64,000 nucleotides of DNA from Flaccisagitta enflata. Its lineage: Eukaryota > Chaetognatha > Sagittoidea > Aphragmophora. The stretch is from the NCBI GenBank assembly GCA_965153355.1, contig OZ231127.1:47120001-47184000 (forward strand). The letters are read 5' to 3'. The notes beneath the pieces were generated by a model that made no database searches, was not told where the DNA came from, and worked only from the letters and a program-made list of their open reading frames with translations. How positions within the stretch are numbered: the first letter of the stretch is position 1; each line of letters starts with the position of its first letter. Made by a program: the position numbers and the translations under genes. Shown one piece after another: positions 38,200 through 56,490 of this stretch.

Positions 38200-38802
38200 G
38201 GGGTGTATGGGAGCTAAAGTTTTAGGGGCAGCCACCCCCAGCCCATTTCCCAACAAATTTTATGACTTAATAAAAACTGTTTGCTTAACTTATACATATC
38301 TATCTTAAACAAACAATAATTCATATGTTTAAATAAATAAAAAAATTCTCAGAGCTAATTATAAATTAAAACAATGGAATTAAAAAACATGTTTTTTTCT
38401 CTCTCTCTCTGCCTGTATAAGGAATTGGACTCTATTAGTATTAATGCCATGGAAGAATGTGCCCTCACAGATTCAAGGCCTGAGAGGGCAGATTTCAGGC
38501 CTGAGAGGGTAGGTTTCAGGCCTGAGAGGTCAGATTTCAGGCCTAAGAGGGCCTGTAAGGCATGAACGGACAGACGGGATAACAAAATGACGAACGAAAG
38601 TCCCCATGTTCTACAGGACTTCATCCCCTTTGGGGCCGCTGCCCTGCTTCCTCTCACTCCAATTCACAATCATGCAAAGTAGGGCAATGGGTATCGCTGA
38701 CTACATATTGCCCTTGGGCGACCTGTTTCTCCCTATCTCTCTTTTTTTTTTTGTCCCAACAGGGGTCGCCATGGATATCCCGGCGACCCCTCCTATTACG
38801 CC
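38200..38802. mobile_element. Element with 14-bp direct repeats
   Basis: Flanked by ACTAGTCACCATCA at 38186-38199 and 38803-38816. Ends GGGGTGTATGGGAG and CCTCCTATTACGCC are loosely inverted. It contains the GGCAGATTTCAGGCCTGAGA minisatellite module (38450-38735). Confidence 0.55.
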
Positions 38803-38922
38803 ACTAGTCACCATCAACTTAGGGATAACAAGGGTACAAGAATGATCGATAATTTGATTGGTTTGACAGTTTTTTGATGTCTTTACCGTAGTAGATATGA
38901 GGTGTGAAACAAGTGCAACAGA

Positions 38923-39121
38923 AACAAGGCCGGATACACGGCTACCCCAGTCGCTTGGGGGTGGGTAGGGGCCATATTTGAGGTCACTCCATCATTTGGG
39001 CAGGAGCAGTGAGGCCAAAGACCGCAAAAACCATAAACAAGTAAAGTGTGACGGACGGACCGATGGACGGACCGACGGACGGACCGACAAAGCCGGGTGT
39101 AGAGTCGCGTAGCACGCTACT
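38923..39121 (-). repeat. HHE copy, reversed
   Basis: AACAAGGCCGGATACACGGC, CGGACGGACCGA array, minus-strand head AGTAGCGTGCTACGCGACT. Confidence 0.78.
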
Positions 39122-40413
39122 GAAAATAGGCGGATTTAGCTCTACTTTTGGCCACCTAACCCATCAAAATCTTGAGTATGATAGGTGGAACAATATCCCT
39201 CACTATACCCAAACTGAAAAATATGGAAGAGGGCCTTGTGAGCCCTCACTGACTAGTTACTACGCGCATCACTCCTAGTTTTCCATCTAGCAAAACCAAC
39301 TTAGCAAACATCCATTCTGAGCACTTAATCCCAAGGAATGTCTAATGACCGCTATCATCATCAACAGAGTGATTGGTGAGAGAGAATATTTCTTTGCTTA
39401 CCAAATCATGTTTTTCAGCTGGTCCACTTTAAAGGAAATATTGCCCATAAAGAGATAACAGCACAGGAAAAAATAGAGCAAGGTCTGATACACAGCCATT
39501 CGTCGTTTGAAATTATCAATTCAACTAACATGTTGGCTCATCGAATTACATGGAGATGAGACAATTATAATTCATAGATAACAAGTTGTTTTTAACAACC
39601 ATCCTAAATGCACTATAAGTTCATGAGTAGGGACAGAAACGAAATGTGATAGCAGATAAGAAGTACATGATGTATGAACATACTCTCTTGTTGGTTTGTC
39701 CGTGTTGTAGTCAGCGCCAAGATAATGGTCAGATACACGCTTTTCTTTATAAAAGGACTGTTTGTTTTTAAAAGAGTATCAGCATTCTTTTTTAGCTTTA
39801 TTTTAAAATCAAAACATTTTTAATATATTCTTGTTTTTGAATTAGATAATTCTTTTATAATTATATATTTATAATTAAACATTTAAAAAAAATGTTTTTT
39901 ATCATTTTTTTTTATTCCATGAAAATAATAGAATCGATGTTTTGTAAAAATACATCATTTTTTCATTATTTTATTCTTAAAATACTTTAATTTTTGACCA
40001 GATCTGAAACTGATACTCATTAGAAAGTGTGCTTATAAACAGAAAAGCGTGTAACTCCAATGTTGTTGGGTAGGTGTTGTGGGAATGGATGACTGCTTGA
40101 CACTTGAATTGTAGGTTCTCCTTCTCTTGCTATTCAAATTTGAATTTGGAATGTCAAATTTAGGGCGGATCACCTACTGTATCCGCCTCTGAAAATCTCA
40201 ATTCCGGATTCTAAATGATTACCAATCTTCGACGTAGACGCAGCCAGAAATGAGCGGGAACTAAGTCTCTTCAAAGCATCGGTCAGTTCTGTAACTCGCT
40301 ATGCCTGTCGGTTGACCTGTTAGTCCATGTACAAGAATTTAACTTTTTGGCGTCAAGGCTCAGATTTCGCATCTTTGACCCCGTTTTCGGGCAGCGGTCA
40401 TGAAGGGCCAATA
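39122..40413. other. No gene seen
   Basis: AT-rich; a weak HHE-like piece at about 40284-40400 (CTCGCTATGCCTGTCGGTTG). Confidence 0.5.
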
Positions 40414-41196
40414 CAGGGTGTTTCAAGTGAAGTGTAACATAAAGAATCGACATATCTTTGCTTCTAGGAACTCAAATTAATTTTTTAAAAAAATTCTTAA
40501 AAGATCTTGGTCTGCAGTTTTTTCATATCAAACCTCAAGTTTCAGTAATTAAAAAAATTAAAAAATCAAAAGAACAGCCATATTTGGTGAGAAATCATCT
40601 TTTTTATAAATATACCTAGAAGTTGCTTACGTAACTACTTGCCATTTTTAAATCAATTGAGCTAGAATCCTGGGATTGGTTTCAAATGAAAGATATTTGA
40701 ACATAAATTGCTTAACTGCTGTGAAATCAGGGAAACTTTGAACATTTGAAGATTTTTTTAATGATTTTGGTCAAACCTGATCAAAGTTTTGATTGTAATT
40801 TTCAGAAAGCTCAATCAGAACAGTCGCAAATAGTGAAAAAACTTCCAAATTTTTTTGGAAGATCTAGATTCTATGACAAATAATCTGTCATTTGAAACCA
40901 ATCTCACGGTTCTAGCTCAATTTGATGAAACATGGCACACAATTAAAGACAACTACTCCAAAGTCCAAAATACAATAAGGAGTCAAAAATAGAAATTGAT
41001 GAGGTCAGAAATCACTTATGTTCTCCAAAGATATGTGGTATCTAGATGAGTAGTTCCATTATCATGAAATTTTGCATACTAAAACTGCAGACCAAGATCT
41101 TGTTAAATCTTTTTTCAAACATTAATTTGAATTCCTAGAAGCAAAGATATGTCAATTCTTTATGTTACATTGTTACAACTCACTTGAAACACCCTG
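40414..41196. mobile_element. mariner-like palindromic MITE
   Basis: TA|CAGGGTGTTTCAAGTGA ... TCACTTGAAACACCCTG|TA. The halves are inverted over several hundred bases (AAGATCTTGGTCTGCAGTTTT matches its inverse near 41090). No ORF. Confidence 0.78.
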
Positions 41197-41684
41197 TACT
41201 TAGTATGCTTACAGGGTTATAAATGTAGGAGGAGGATTCGTGTAAAAGCCGACGATGAAAAAGACCGTTGGTGACGATGATAAAGACCGTTGATGACGAT
41301 GATAGGGACCGTTGATGATGATGATGATGATTGGAACTGTCGGTGATAGTGATAAAGACTGAAAAGGCGTTTATATTTCTCTTCATGCATTCTGCTACTG
41401 TGAAAGAATCATAGGTTGTCACATTGTTAAAGAAGAATATGATTTACATTGTGTGTTTACTTATAAAGAGCCCAACGATATATCTTTCTATATGTTTTCA
41501 TATTGATAGATATTTGGTTGGGGTCTTCCTTTTGCTAATTCCAACGCCGCCATTCTCCATACATCTGCGTTTCTTAAGGTGATCGTCTTACACACATTTA
41601 GGAAGAAAGGCCCCACAGTGGAATGAATACTCTGACTGAATAACAGTAGCACAAAAAAAAAACGGAACAAAATGTTTGACAGGG

Positions 41685-42185
41685 TTTCGTAATCATTCAA
41701 TGTGAAAAACATAGCAAAATCCATGACCGTTTTGAAGCTCTGCGAAAGATCTTTCAAATGCGACCTTGCTGGTTGTCCCAGCTTTATTCGTTTAAAAATG
41801 GCGTAAACATAAAAAGCAGGTGGTCACAGTTGTAAAAGTTGAAGTTGAAGAAACTGCATCTTTTTGTCAATCCATGGAAAAAAGACCAAAAAAATGAGAA
41901 ATTGAACTTTTTCCCAGAAGGATTTTAAAGATTTTTGAATTTTCTTTCATTCTAGACCAATCCCAAGTCTGTATCTCAAACGGTTTAAAAGTTAGAGCTT
42001 GTTAAAATTAACTATGTCTTTTTACAAAACCTTTTTATTCAAACAAACACAAAATTGAATGGGGCAATGTTTTTACTCATTACTAAACGAATAACGCTAG
42101 AATGGCCAGCAACGTGGCGTTTGAAAGATCTTTTGCAGAGCTTTCAAACGGTCATGAATTTTCTATGGTTTAATTTCTCAGTTCT
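41685..42185. repeat. Inverted repeat about a 300-bp centre
   Basis: ATGACCGTTTTGAAGCTCTG (41722) is mirrored by AGCTTTCAAACGGTCATGAA (42139). Foldback remnant, non-coding. Confidence 0.55.
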
Positions 42186-42235
42186 GCAAAAATAAGCAAA
42201 ACAAGGTGTTCCATTTTTTCTTGTGCTATTGTTAT

Positions 42236-42854
42236 ATACATTAAAAAATCTCAGGATCATATCAAAATTGTGGGATTTTACCGTCCATTCCTCACTAAAC
42301 CAACTTTGACCCCAGGAATTCAAATCTGCAGTCAAAAACAGTCTCAGGTCAATATTTCGATAGGCCACGGCTACATTTCTCAGGTCAAAATACTATATAA
42401 GGTCAAATTTTCAAAATTGGAAATTTGTCAATCTGATTCAGAATCCTTGCAAAAAACTATGTAAAGAAAGTGTCTTTCTTTTTTCCATATTTCGATTAGA
42501 ACACAGTCAAAATTAACATTATCGATCAAAATGAAGTCGAATTTCCACAAAAGAGCAATTTTACTCTGTTTTGGACGTTTGACGCTAATTCTGAATGTGT
42601 TCCACTCAAAATTTTAAAAAAAGAAAGACTTTCTTTTTATAGTTTTTTGCAAGGATTTTGAATCCGCAATCAGATTGACAAATTTCCAATTTTGAAAATT
42701 TGACCTTATATAGTATTTTGACTATCGAAATATTGACCTGAAACCATTTTTGACTGCAGATTTGGATTCCTGGGGTCAAAATTGGTCTAGTATGGGATGG
42801 ATGGTAAAATCCAAGAATTTTGACATGATCCTGAGATTTCTTAATATATACATG
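42236..42854. repeat. Near-perfect palindrome of about 600 bp
   Basis: TCTCAGGATCATATCAAAAT mirrors ATTTTGACATGATCCTGAGA. CCAGGAATTCAAATCTGCAG mirrors CTGCAGATTTGGATTCCTGG. MITE-like. Confidence 0.7.
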
Positions 42855-43149
42855 AACGAATCATTTGTAAAGACTCAAATCAATGACAATTTGTGACTAA
42901 CATTCTCTGTGGACATTGCCTCATCTTTGGGATTCATAGCATTAAGTAAGTATTCGTATAAGAATCTTAAGACGTTTCCGAAGCCTTTCGAGAGCATGAT
43001 TTTCGGATTCCCCGGCGAAAATTATGCGGAGTAGCTGAAATTGGCGTATTTTTAGCTATTTCGAAGCCTTATCTATCCCATCTCAACATGAGACCCTCCA
43101 GTAAATATTTTGCCGACTATCTTTTCCATTCAAAGAAACGGTCAGGCTC

Positions 43150-43535
43150 ATTAAAACTTGCGCGTTTACGTCCCGTGAAGCGCCCCAAACTTTGACTATG
43201 GCTCTCACCAATCTTACCACAGTTGAGGCTTAGTAAAAAAACATTTCATGCAAAATTTTGGGCCTCTGAGATAACAGGAACCTTCGTCAGGGTGAGGTTG
43301 AAGTTTGTATTGAATTAGCATTAGAATCAATATTTCTATTATGCAAATTTTGTCTCTGCCATAGGTTTCTATGGAAACTTCATGGTCACCCTGACAAAGG
43401 TTCCGGCTGTTCCAGAGGCCTGAAATTTTGCATGGGATGTTTTTTTACCAAGCCTCAACCATTGTGAGATTGGTGAGAGTCAGCGTCGAAGTTTGGGGCG
43501 GTTCATGGGACGTATTGCGCGTAAAGCATTAAAAA
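43150..43535. repeat. Palindromic element
   Basis: GCGCCCCAAACTTTGACTAT mirrors TCGAAGTTTGGGGCGGTTCA; GCAAAATTTTGGGCCTCTGA mirrors CAGAGGCCTGAAATTTTGCA. Confidence 0.65.
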
Positions 43536-43681
43536 TCCCTAATTCCTTGACCAAATAGGGATGAGTTTCACGATTGATCATTTGTTATCACATAATGGCC
43601 ACATAGGTCAAGGTCACCAGATGACGAAGTCCGAAGAGATCCTCTCATTAGGAGAAAAATGAACAGTTATGACTCTCCAAT

Positions 43682-43701
43682 GTGTGTGTGTGTGTGTGAG
43701 T

Positions 43702-43755
<54 letters not shown>

Positions 43756-43775
43756 TAGATAGACAGCGATAGATG
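43682..43775 (+). repeat. (GT)n/(GA)n/(GACA)n compound microsatellite
   Basis: Short GT, then GA, then GACA/GATA. A CT tract follows at 44051-44120. Confidence 0.95.
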
Positions 43776-44049
43776 GATAGATTAATAGATGCTTGGAGAC
43801 GCTGACACTGCTAAGCAATCTCAGTCTATCTTTATTACCCCTAATGTAACTTCTACCTAGAATAGAATATTTAAACATCACAAAGAGCAATTTAATCGAT
43901 ATGATGAAACAATTAGGTATAAGTGAGACGAATGTTTCATAAACGAGAAAATTCATTACCTCTGTATAAACCAGTTTGCAACAATGGACTAGTAGTGGAA
44001 TTGGATAATGAGAAAAATCATAATCTTTCGCCAGAAATTCATTGACTCG

Positions 44050-44122
<73 letters not shown>

Positions 44123-44142
44123 CAAAGATCATGTAAGATTGT

Positions 44143-44146
44143 TTAT

Positions 44147-44148
<2 letters not shown>
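44143..44148 (-). terminator. AATAAA overlapping the stop codon of the transposase-like gene
   Basis: On the minus strand the end reads GAGTGAATAAAC, so the polyadenylation hexamer starts within the TGA. A very short 3' UTR is implied. The CT tract at 44051 follows. Confidence 0.35.
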
Positions 44149-50701
<6,553 letters not shown>

Positions 50702-52316
50702 TTTTAGCTGACAACTTTGGTGACGTTTGGAATCTAAACTGCGATTTTACTTTCAGCATCTACATAACTTTCTGCTGATAGGATCATCTTTGAAGGTCTA
50801 CCGACGCTAACCGACGCTAATGACCATAACGAGCTTTTGCATACGCGTAGATAATTACCAAAGCTAGATAAATCTCGTTGAGCGGCGTTGACCCGGCACG
50901 GGAAGTTGGTCAAATCAATGTTTTAACATTTTCGTAAATTATAGTAATATTAAGAAAAAATACGAAGTTTCTCAAATTTTGCTCAAATTCTTATCGCGTC
51001 ATGCTCTTAGTAATTCCGGTGAAAAAAATTGATATTCTAAATTATTGACGGAGTATAACTTAGGTGATTTTTTTAGTCAGGCGGAAGTAGCTTTTTAAGT
51101 ATTATTACTACAAATTATGTTGTGCTGTGGGCACCAAAGGGCCATAGTTTATATCAAAATGATTAAACACGATCTAATTTGAAATTTCTGAGGCACATAT
51201 GGTACTTTTTTACGAAATTTCCCTCATTTTTTCCCTTTTATTCATGCTTAAAATAGGTCAGAAAAAGCGTGATTTTTGTGTGATGAGGCAAATTTGCCAA
51301 ATATTTATCAATAACAATGGAATAAATATTGTGTTTCAGCCCCCATTCTAACCTAAAAGTTGTTTTCCAGTAATACGAGTTAAAAAACTAAAACTGTTTC
51401 ATTGAAAACAGCTGTTACAGCGACTTACTAATGCAAGCGTCTTAACTAAAATAATACATTATCTTTATGACATCTGACAAATGTGCAAATCAATGCCCAA
51501 TACGCTCACACTGCATATAAAAATCGCTACAATGTTTTCGATCATGTAGTGTGAAGGTATATGAGGCAGCTGAAATGATCGGGACATAGTTAGGTTCTGT
51601 TTTGACTATATTGGCGTGGTTGCAAGAGTTTCTGACATTAAGACACTTGGGCAAATAATTGTCACACATAAGTCACACTCCCATATTTACCCTACTGCAC
51701 ACAAGACAGAGATCTGACTTGTAATATACCTCCCTCACCCATTAATATTCCCACCTTTGTCATTATGGTCATTGCATGTATCAAAACATGTAGAAAAAAA
51801 GCCTAAAGGTCAATATCGGGAGTTTCTGACATTAAGACAGATGTCTGAAACTCCAGACTTAGAGAAAAAATGTCAAATTTCTTCCAAAAAAAAGTTATTT
51901 TGACACCATGCTATTTAGACGTTTTATACGATTTGGAATTGAATAAGCTACATTTTTTTGGTTGAATTTTTTCCACTTTCACCACCCTGACCCCGTCAGT
52001 TGTACCCAGGACTCAGAAATTTTTTTGCCACTTTGGTCAAAAAAATACATTTTTTGAAGATTTGATATTTAGACGTTTCAGAAAATTTGGAATTGAATGA
52101 GCCTATCTTTATTTTTGGCAAAAAAGCTTCAAAATTACAGTCCCCGACTGGGGACTAATTTTTGAAGCTTTCTCGTTGCGTAAACGCAACTCGATGAGAT
52201 ACACGACTAGACAGCAATTTCAAGAAAAAAAATATTCAATATTATTTTAATGATGACATAACTTGATAATGATAACAATAGTGGATGATGATGATGACAA
52301 CAATGATGATAACAAC
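50702..52316. other. No gene seen
   Basis: AT-rich upstream region of the transposase-like gene. It contains GGAGTTTCTGACATTAAGAC twice (about 51628 and 51818) and a lone HHE head (CGTTGCGTAAACGCAACTC at 52173). Confidence 0.5.
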
Positions 52317-52540
52317 AAAAATTTCAAAAAAAAATTAAAAAAAATTTCAAAAAAAAGTTTTTTTCAAAAAATTTCAAAAAAAAATTTCAAAAAAAAAATT
52401 TCAAAAAAAAAATTTCAAAAAAAATTTTCCAAAAAAATTTTCCAAAAAAATTTTCAAAAAATCTTTTAAAAAAATTTTTAAAGAATTTTTCAAAAAATTT
52501 TTTAAAAAATTTTCAAAAAAAATTTAAAAAAGAATTAAGT
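52317..52540 (+). repeat. AAAAATTTC-type low-complexity stretch
   Basis: Irregular AAAAAATTTC units of about 9-14 bp leading into the minisatellite. Confidence 0.85.
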
Positions 52541-52545
52541 AGTCG

Positions 52546-53495
52546 AAGATGATGACAGAAGTCGAGGATGATGACAGTAGTTGAAGATGATGACAGTAGT
52601 TGAAGATGATGACAGTAGTTGAAGATGATGACAGTAGTTGAAGATGATGACAGTAGTTGAAGATGATGACAGTAGTTGAAGATGATGACAGTAGTTGAAG
52701 ATGATGACAGTAGTTGAAGATGATGACAGTAGTTGAAGATGATGACAGTAGTTGAAGATGATGACAGTAGTTGAAGATGATGACAGTAGTTGAAGATGAT
52801 GACAGTAGTTGAAGATGATGACAGTAGTTGAAGATGATGACAGTAGTTGAAGATGATGACAGTAGTTGAAGATGATGACAGTAGTTGAAGATGATGACAG
52901 TAGTTGAAGATGATGACAGTAGTTGAAGATGATGACAGTAGTTGAGATGATGACAGTAGTTGAAGATGATGACAGTAGTTGAAGATGATGACAGTAGTTG
53001 AAGATGATGACAGTAGTTAAAGATGATGACAGTAGTTGAAGATGATGACAGCAGTTGAAGATGATGACAGTAGTTGAAGATGATGACAGTAGTTGAAGAT
53101 GATGACAGTAGTTGAAGATGATGACAGTAGTTGAAGATGATGACAGTAGTTGAAGATGATGACAGTAGTTGAAGATGATGACAGTAGTTGAAGATGATGA
53201 CAGTAGTTGAAGATGATGACAGTAGTTGAAGATGATGACAGTAGTTGAAGATGATGAAGGTTGAAGATGATGACAGTAGTTGAAGATGAGAACAGAACAA
53301 GATGATGACAGTAGTTGAAGATGATGACAGTGGGTGAATGATGACAGTTTTGAAGATGATGACAGTGGCTGAAGATGATGATGGAAGTGTGACAGAAGAT
53401 GATGACAGTAGTTGAAGATGATGACAGTAGTTGAAGATGATGACAGTAGTAGAAGATGATGACAGTAGTTGAAGATGATGACAGTAGTTGAAGAT
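52546..53495 (+). repeat. 19-bp minisatellite
   Basis: Unit AAGATGATGACAGTAGTTG, about 45-50 copies, almost perfect until 53250 and then decaying. 19 is not a multiple of three, so it opens 57-nt-periodic frames on the minus strand. Confidence 0.97.
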
Positions 53496-53592
53496 GAATC
53501 TTGAAATTCATGATGGCAAACCTAAAGAAAAATCAGAATGTAATAAATGAGCAAGTAAATGAATTCATCAACTCCAATCCTCCATACAAATC

Positions 53593-54130
53593 GCCTAAGT
53601 CCTAGTAACATATTACTACATTAATAAGCTAATATCTTATAAACCAGACTTCAGATTTAATTCGAATTTTGCAGGGGCAGTTCAATTAATATCCTTTACT
53701 TGTATACCAAATTAAAAAAGAATTCACATAACTTTGCTACCCTTTGCCTATGTAAACTGCCTAAGTCATAGTAACATATTACTTCATAAATAAGCTAATA
53801 TCTCATAAACCAGACTTCAGATTTAATTCAAATTTTGCAGGGGTTATTCATTTACTACCCTCTACATATGTACCAAATTAAAAAAGAATTCACATAACTT
53901 TGCTACCCTTTGCCTATGTAAACTGCCTAAGTCATAGTAACATACTACTACATAAATAAGCTAATATCTCATAAACCAGACTTCAGATTTAATTCGAATT
54001 TTGCAGGGGTTGTTTATTTAGTACCCTCTACTTGTATACCAAATTAAAAAAAAATTCATAAACCTTTACTACCCTCTACATATGTAAACCACCTAAGTCC
54101 CAGCTAAATATTACTACAAAAATAATAGGC
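53593..54130 (+). repeat. 166-bp tandem repeat, three full units plus a partial
   Basis: GCCTAAGTC(C/A)TAGTAACATA recurs at 53593, 53759 and 53925, and a variant at 54090, i.e. spacings of 166, 166 and 165. Confidence 0.88.
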
Positions 54131-55052
54131 AAAGGGTAGTAAAAGTTAATGAATTTTTTTGAAAATTGATACACAAGCTCCTATTGACCTATAAAAAACA
54201 CCAGCAAAGTTTCATCAAATTCTGAAGTCTGGTTCCAAAGATATGAGAAGGTTTTAAACGACGCCAACGCCGCCGACGACGACAGACTACACGAACAGGC
54301 TACCTCATAGTCACCGACGAAAACTATTCGTCGGGGACAAAAAATTGTCTTTTGGGGTTAGTGCCCCTGCCCCAGCCCACCCCCAGCCCATTAAGGTCAA
54401 CAAACCCGAAAAACGTATAGCGAGAAAGTTGGACTACCTGCCCAGACAGAGAAAAAAGTATTTTTTCCAGTTTGAAAATTGACGATTTTTTCATTTCTAC
54501 TTCCCCCTGATTAAAAAAATCACCCTTAGCTAAGTGAGTGTTGTCAAAATCATTTTCTTTGCTTTTTCTCAATTTTAAGTTATTAAGTAAATAATAGACA
54601 TTTTTTTGGTTAAACACAGATAATGTTAAGTTGATACTCATATCAAAGGTGAGAGTTTAACGATTCTGAATATGTTGTTTATTTTTTTTTATCATTATAT
54701 TAACCTTTTCAAATAAAATTAATAAAACATCTATTGATGTAATGGGGGCAAACGTGTCTCAAGCTGACATTTGTCTCTTCAGAAAATACTTACATTAAGG
54801 TGCGTGTACGAATCATCTCTTGTGGGATGGGATTGTGCAGATTCCCCTCCCACAATTGGTGCATCGTCCCCAGGGGCCAGGACCCATACTGCATTCACAT
54901 CTTGATCACACACCTTCCAAGTGTGCAAAGGGTGGTTTTATCAGTCTAGTTTGGAGAGAGTCAAATAAGGTTGGGTGCAGTTCTCACACGGTCTGCACGC
55001 CAGTGACGGAAAGACGGCAGAACTGAGTCTAACCTCTGTCATTTTAGCCCTT
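54131..55052. other. No gene seen
   Basis: Contains CGACGCCAACGCCGCCGACG near 54258 and an inverted CGACGAA/TTCGTCG pair at 54315-54334. Confidence 0.5.
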
Positions 55053-55205
55053 AAAATTAACCGATGCTGTGTGCGGAAGCACCTGCGCTGTCTGTTAAAT
55101 AATCCAAGAGCGTCTCGATTTTTATCTGCCAGGACCCGTAGTCGAACTTGGTGAGGCAGGGACGCCCGACCAGATAGATCTGATAGCTGTTGTCTGATTC
55201 GCATT
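55053..55205 (-). CDS. Orphan terminal exon of an unrecognised gene
   Basis: On the minus strand a frame opens after AAAGAG|GT and reads KCESDNSYQIYLVGRPCLTK, FDYGSWQIKIETLLDYLTDS, AGASAHSIG, TAA. Complexity and codon use look like real coding sequence, unlike the surroundings. It lies 1.2 kb downstream of the CCCH gene stop on the same strand. No family recognised and no partner exon found. It could be the end of another gene or an alternative 3' end. Confidence 0.35.
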
Positions 55206-55319
55206 TTACACCTCTTTTATTAGCCCAGGACATAGCCAGAGATCATACCGAGATCATCCACTGTTTCAACTTTTGAAAGCCTTTCACACACATGTGGTAT
55301 TTTCTCCTTCTCCTCCGTC

Positions 55320-55600
55320 CCCCCCCCCTACCTCAAATCTCAGCCTCGAGACCCAAATACAAGCCTTGATGCCCAATACTGACCTTGAAGCCCAAATCCC
55401 AGCCCAAGCCAAGGCTGAAGGCCCTTGTCCCAGCCCCAAGGCCCTTATCCCAGCGCCAACGCCCAAATCCCATCCCTAAGGCCCAAATCCCAGCCCCAAG
55501 GCTTCAATCTCAGCCCAAAGGCCCAAATCCCGATTGCTAGACGGAAAAGTAGACCGCTTCGAGGCCGCTGCCCTGCTCCATCCCTCAACTTCTATCGCAC
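55320..55600 (+). repeat. Minisatellite module (GCCCAAATCCCAGCC type)
   Basis: About ten units of AAGGCCCAAATCCCAGCCCC, then GAGGCCGCTGCCCTGCTCC like the ends of the 10660 and 58286 modules. Confidence 0.65.
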
Positions 55601-56002
55601 TTGACTTGAGTTTTTTAAATACATGGCTATTTTTTTCCAGAAATCATTTTAGTAATTTCTTTCTCACTGTTTGAAAAAAAAATCGGAGGCGCGAAGAAAG
55701 AAATAACGGAGCCATAACAAGTTTAACTTGTATTGATAACAGAAACGAACAAAATACATTTTAGCAGTGCCTGTGTCTGCGAAAAAAACTAAAAATTACC
55801 CGGCTTGAATAACAGACCGGGCGCCAAGCTTCCTCTGGCGCGTTGATCGCTTGCCCCCAGAACAAACAGGAATGCAGAAAAAGACGAAAAGAAAACCATT
55901 TCGGTTGTCAAAAAAAATGCAAGATAGAAGGAAAAGAACAGATCACCATTGGCTTGTTGTTTGTAATGTCTCCGTTGCTGCCTTTTATATCTAGTGATGT
56001 TT
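55601..56002. other. No gene seen
   Basis: Between the minisatellite module and a degenerate HHE; no supported exon. Confidence 0.5.
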
Positions 56003-56127
56003 TAGTGTCGCGTCGTTGTATTTAATGTTGTCGTTGACACGTGGGTCGATCGGTCGGTCCGTCGTTACTCCAATAAACTGAAGGGAATTTGCATTACCGC
56101 CACTGCCATTCCCAACCGCACGCGACT
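56003..56127 (+). repeat. Degenerate HHE copy
   Basis: TTTTAGTGTCGCGTCGTT, GATCGGTCGGTCCGTCG, tail GCACGCGACTT. No GGCCTTGTT end. Confidence 0.45.
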
Positions 56128-56406
56128 TCCTAAAATTTCCGAGTCATCGTAACTATATTGATACGTCGTCGTCAGTAATCGTTCAGGTTGTCATCGTTGG
56201 TTATCGACGTAGTTAATTTTTGCCGTCGTTGTTTGAGGAGTGACAAGCCTTAATTCTTTTCAGACCTCCCTTGGCAGAAGAAGGCTAAAGAAAAAAGAAT
56301 ATAACCAGTCTGCTCCAGGTGCTGCTGTCATTATTTTTTTCGCACACGATAGAACATAAAAGGAATGATTTAAGATCGAGAGGCATGTCATGAATTTTTT
56401 CTACAA

Positions 56407-56490
56407 TCAATTATTTTTCTGCGTATCAGCGTATCGAAGCTCCTGCCTCCCATGAGCGAAGTGACAAGAATCCTTGTAAGGGCAGTTTCC
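56407..56490 (-). CDS. CCCH gene exon 5 (rest of second finger)
   Basis: Acceptor CTATTTTATAG|GGA. It encodes GNCPYKDSCHFAHGRQELRY then ADTQKNN and TGA. The CHFAHGRQELR ending is very typical of TTP/Roquin-type CCCH fingers. Confidence 0.8.
   Translation of the reverse strand, partial: GNCPYKDSCHFAHGRQELRYADTQKNN

Noticed and set aside
52524-53511. 258- and 164-residue repeat proteins, or a CRISPR-like array
   Set aside because: A 19-bp head-to-tail minisatellite with no spacers; the frames are a by-product of a unit length that is not a multiple of three.
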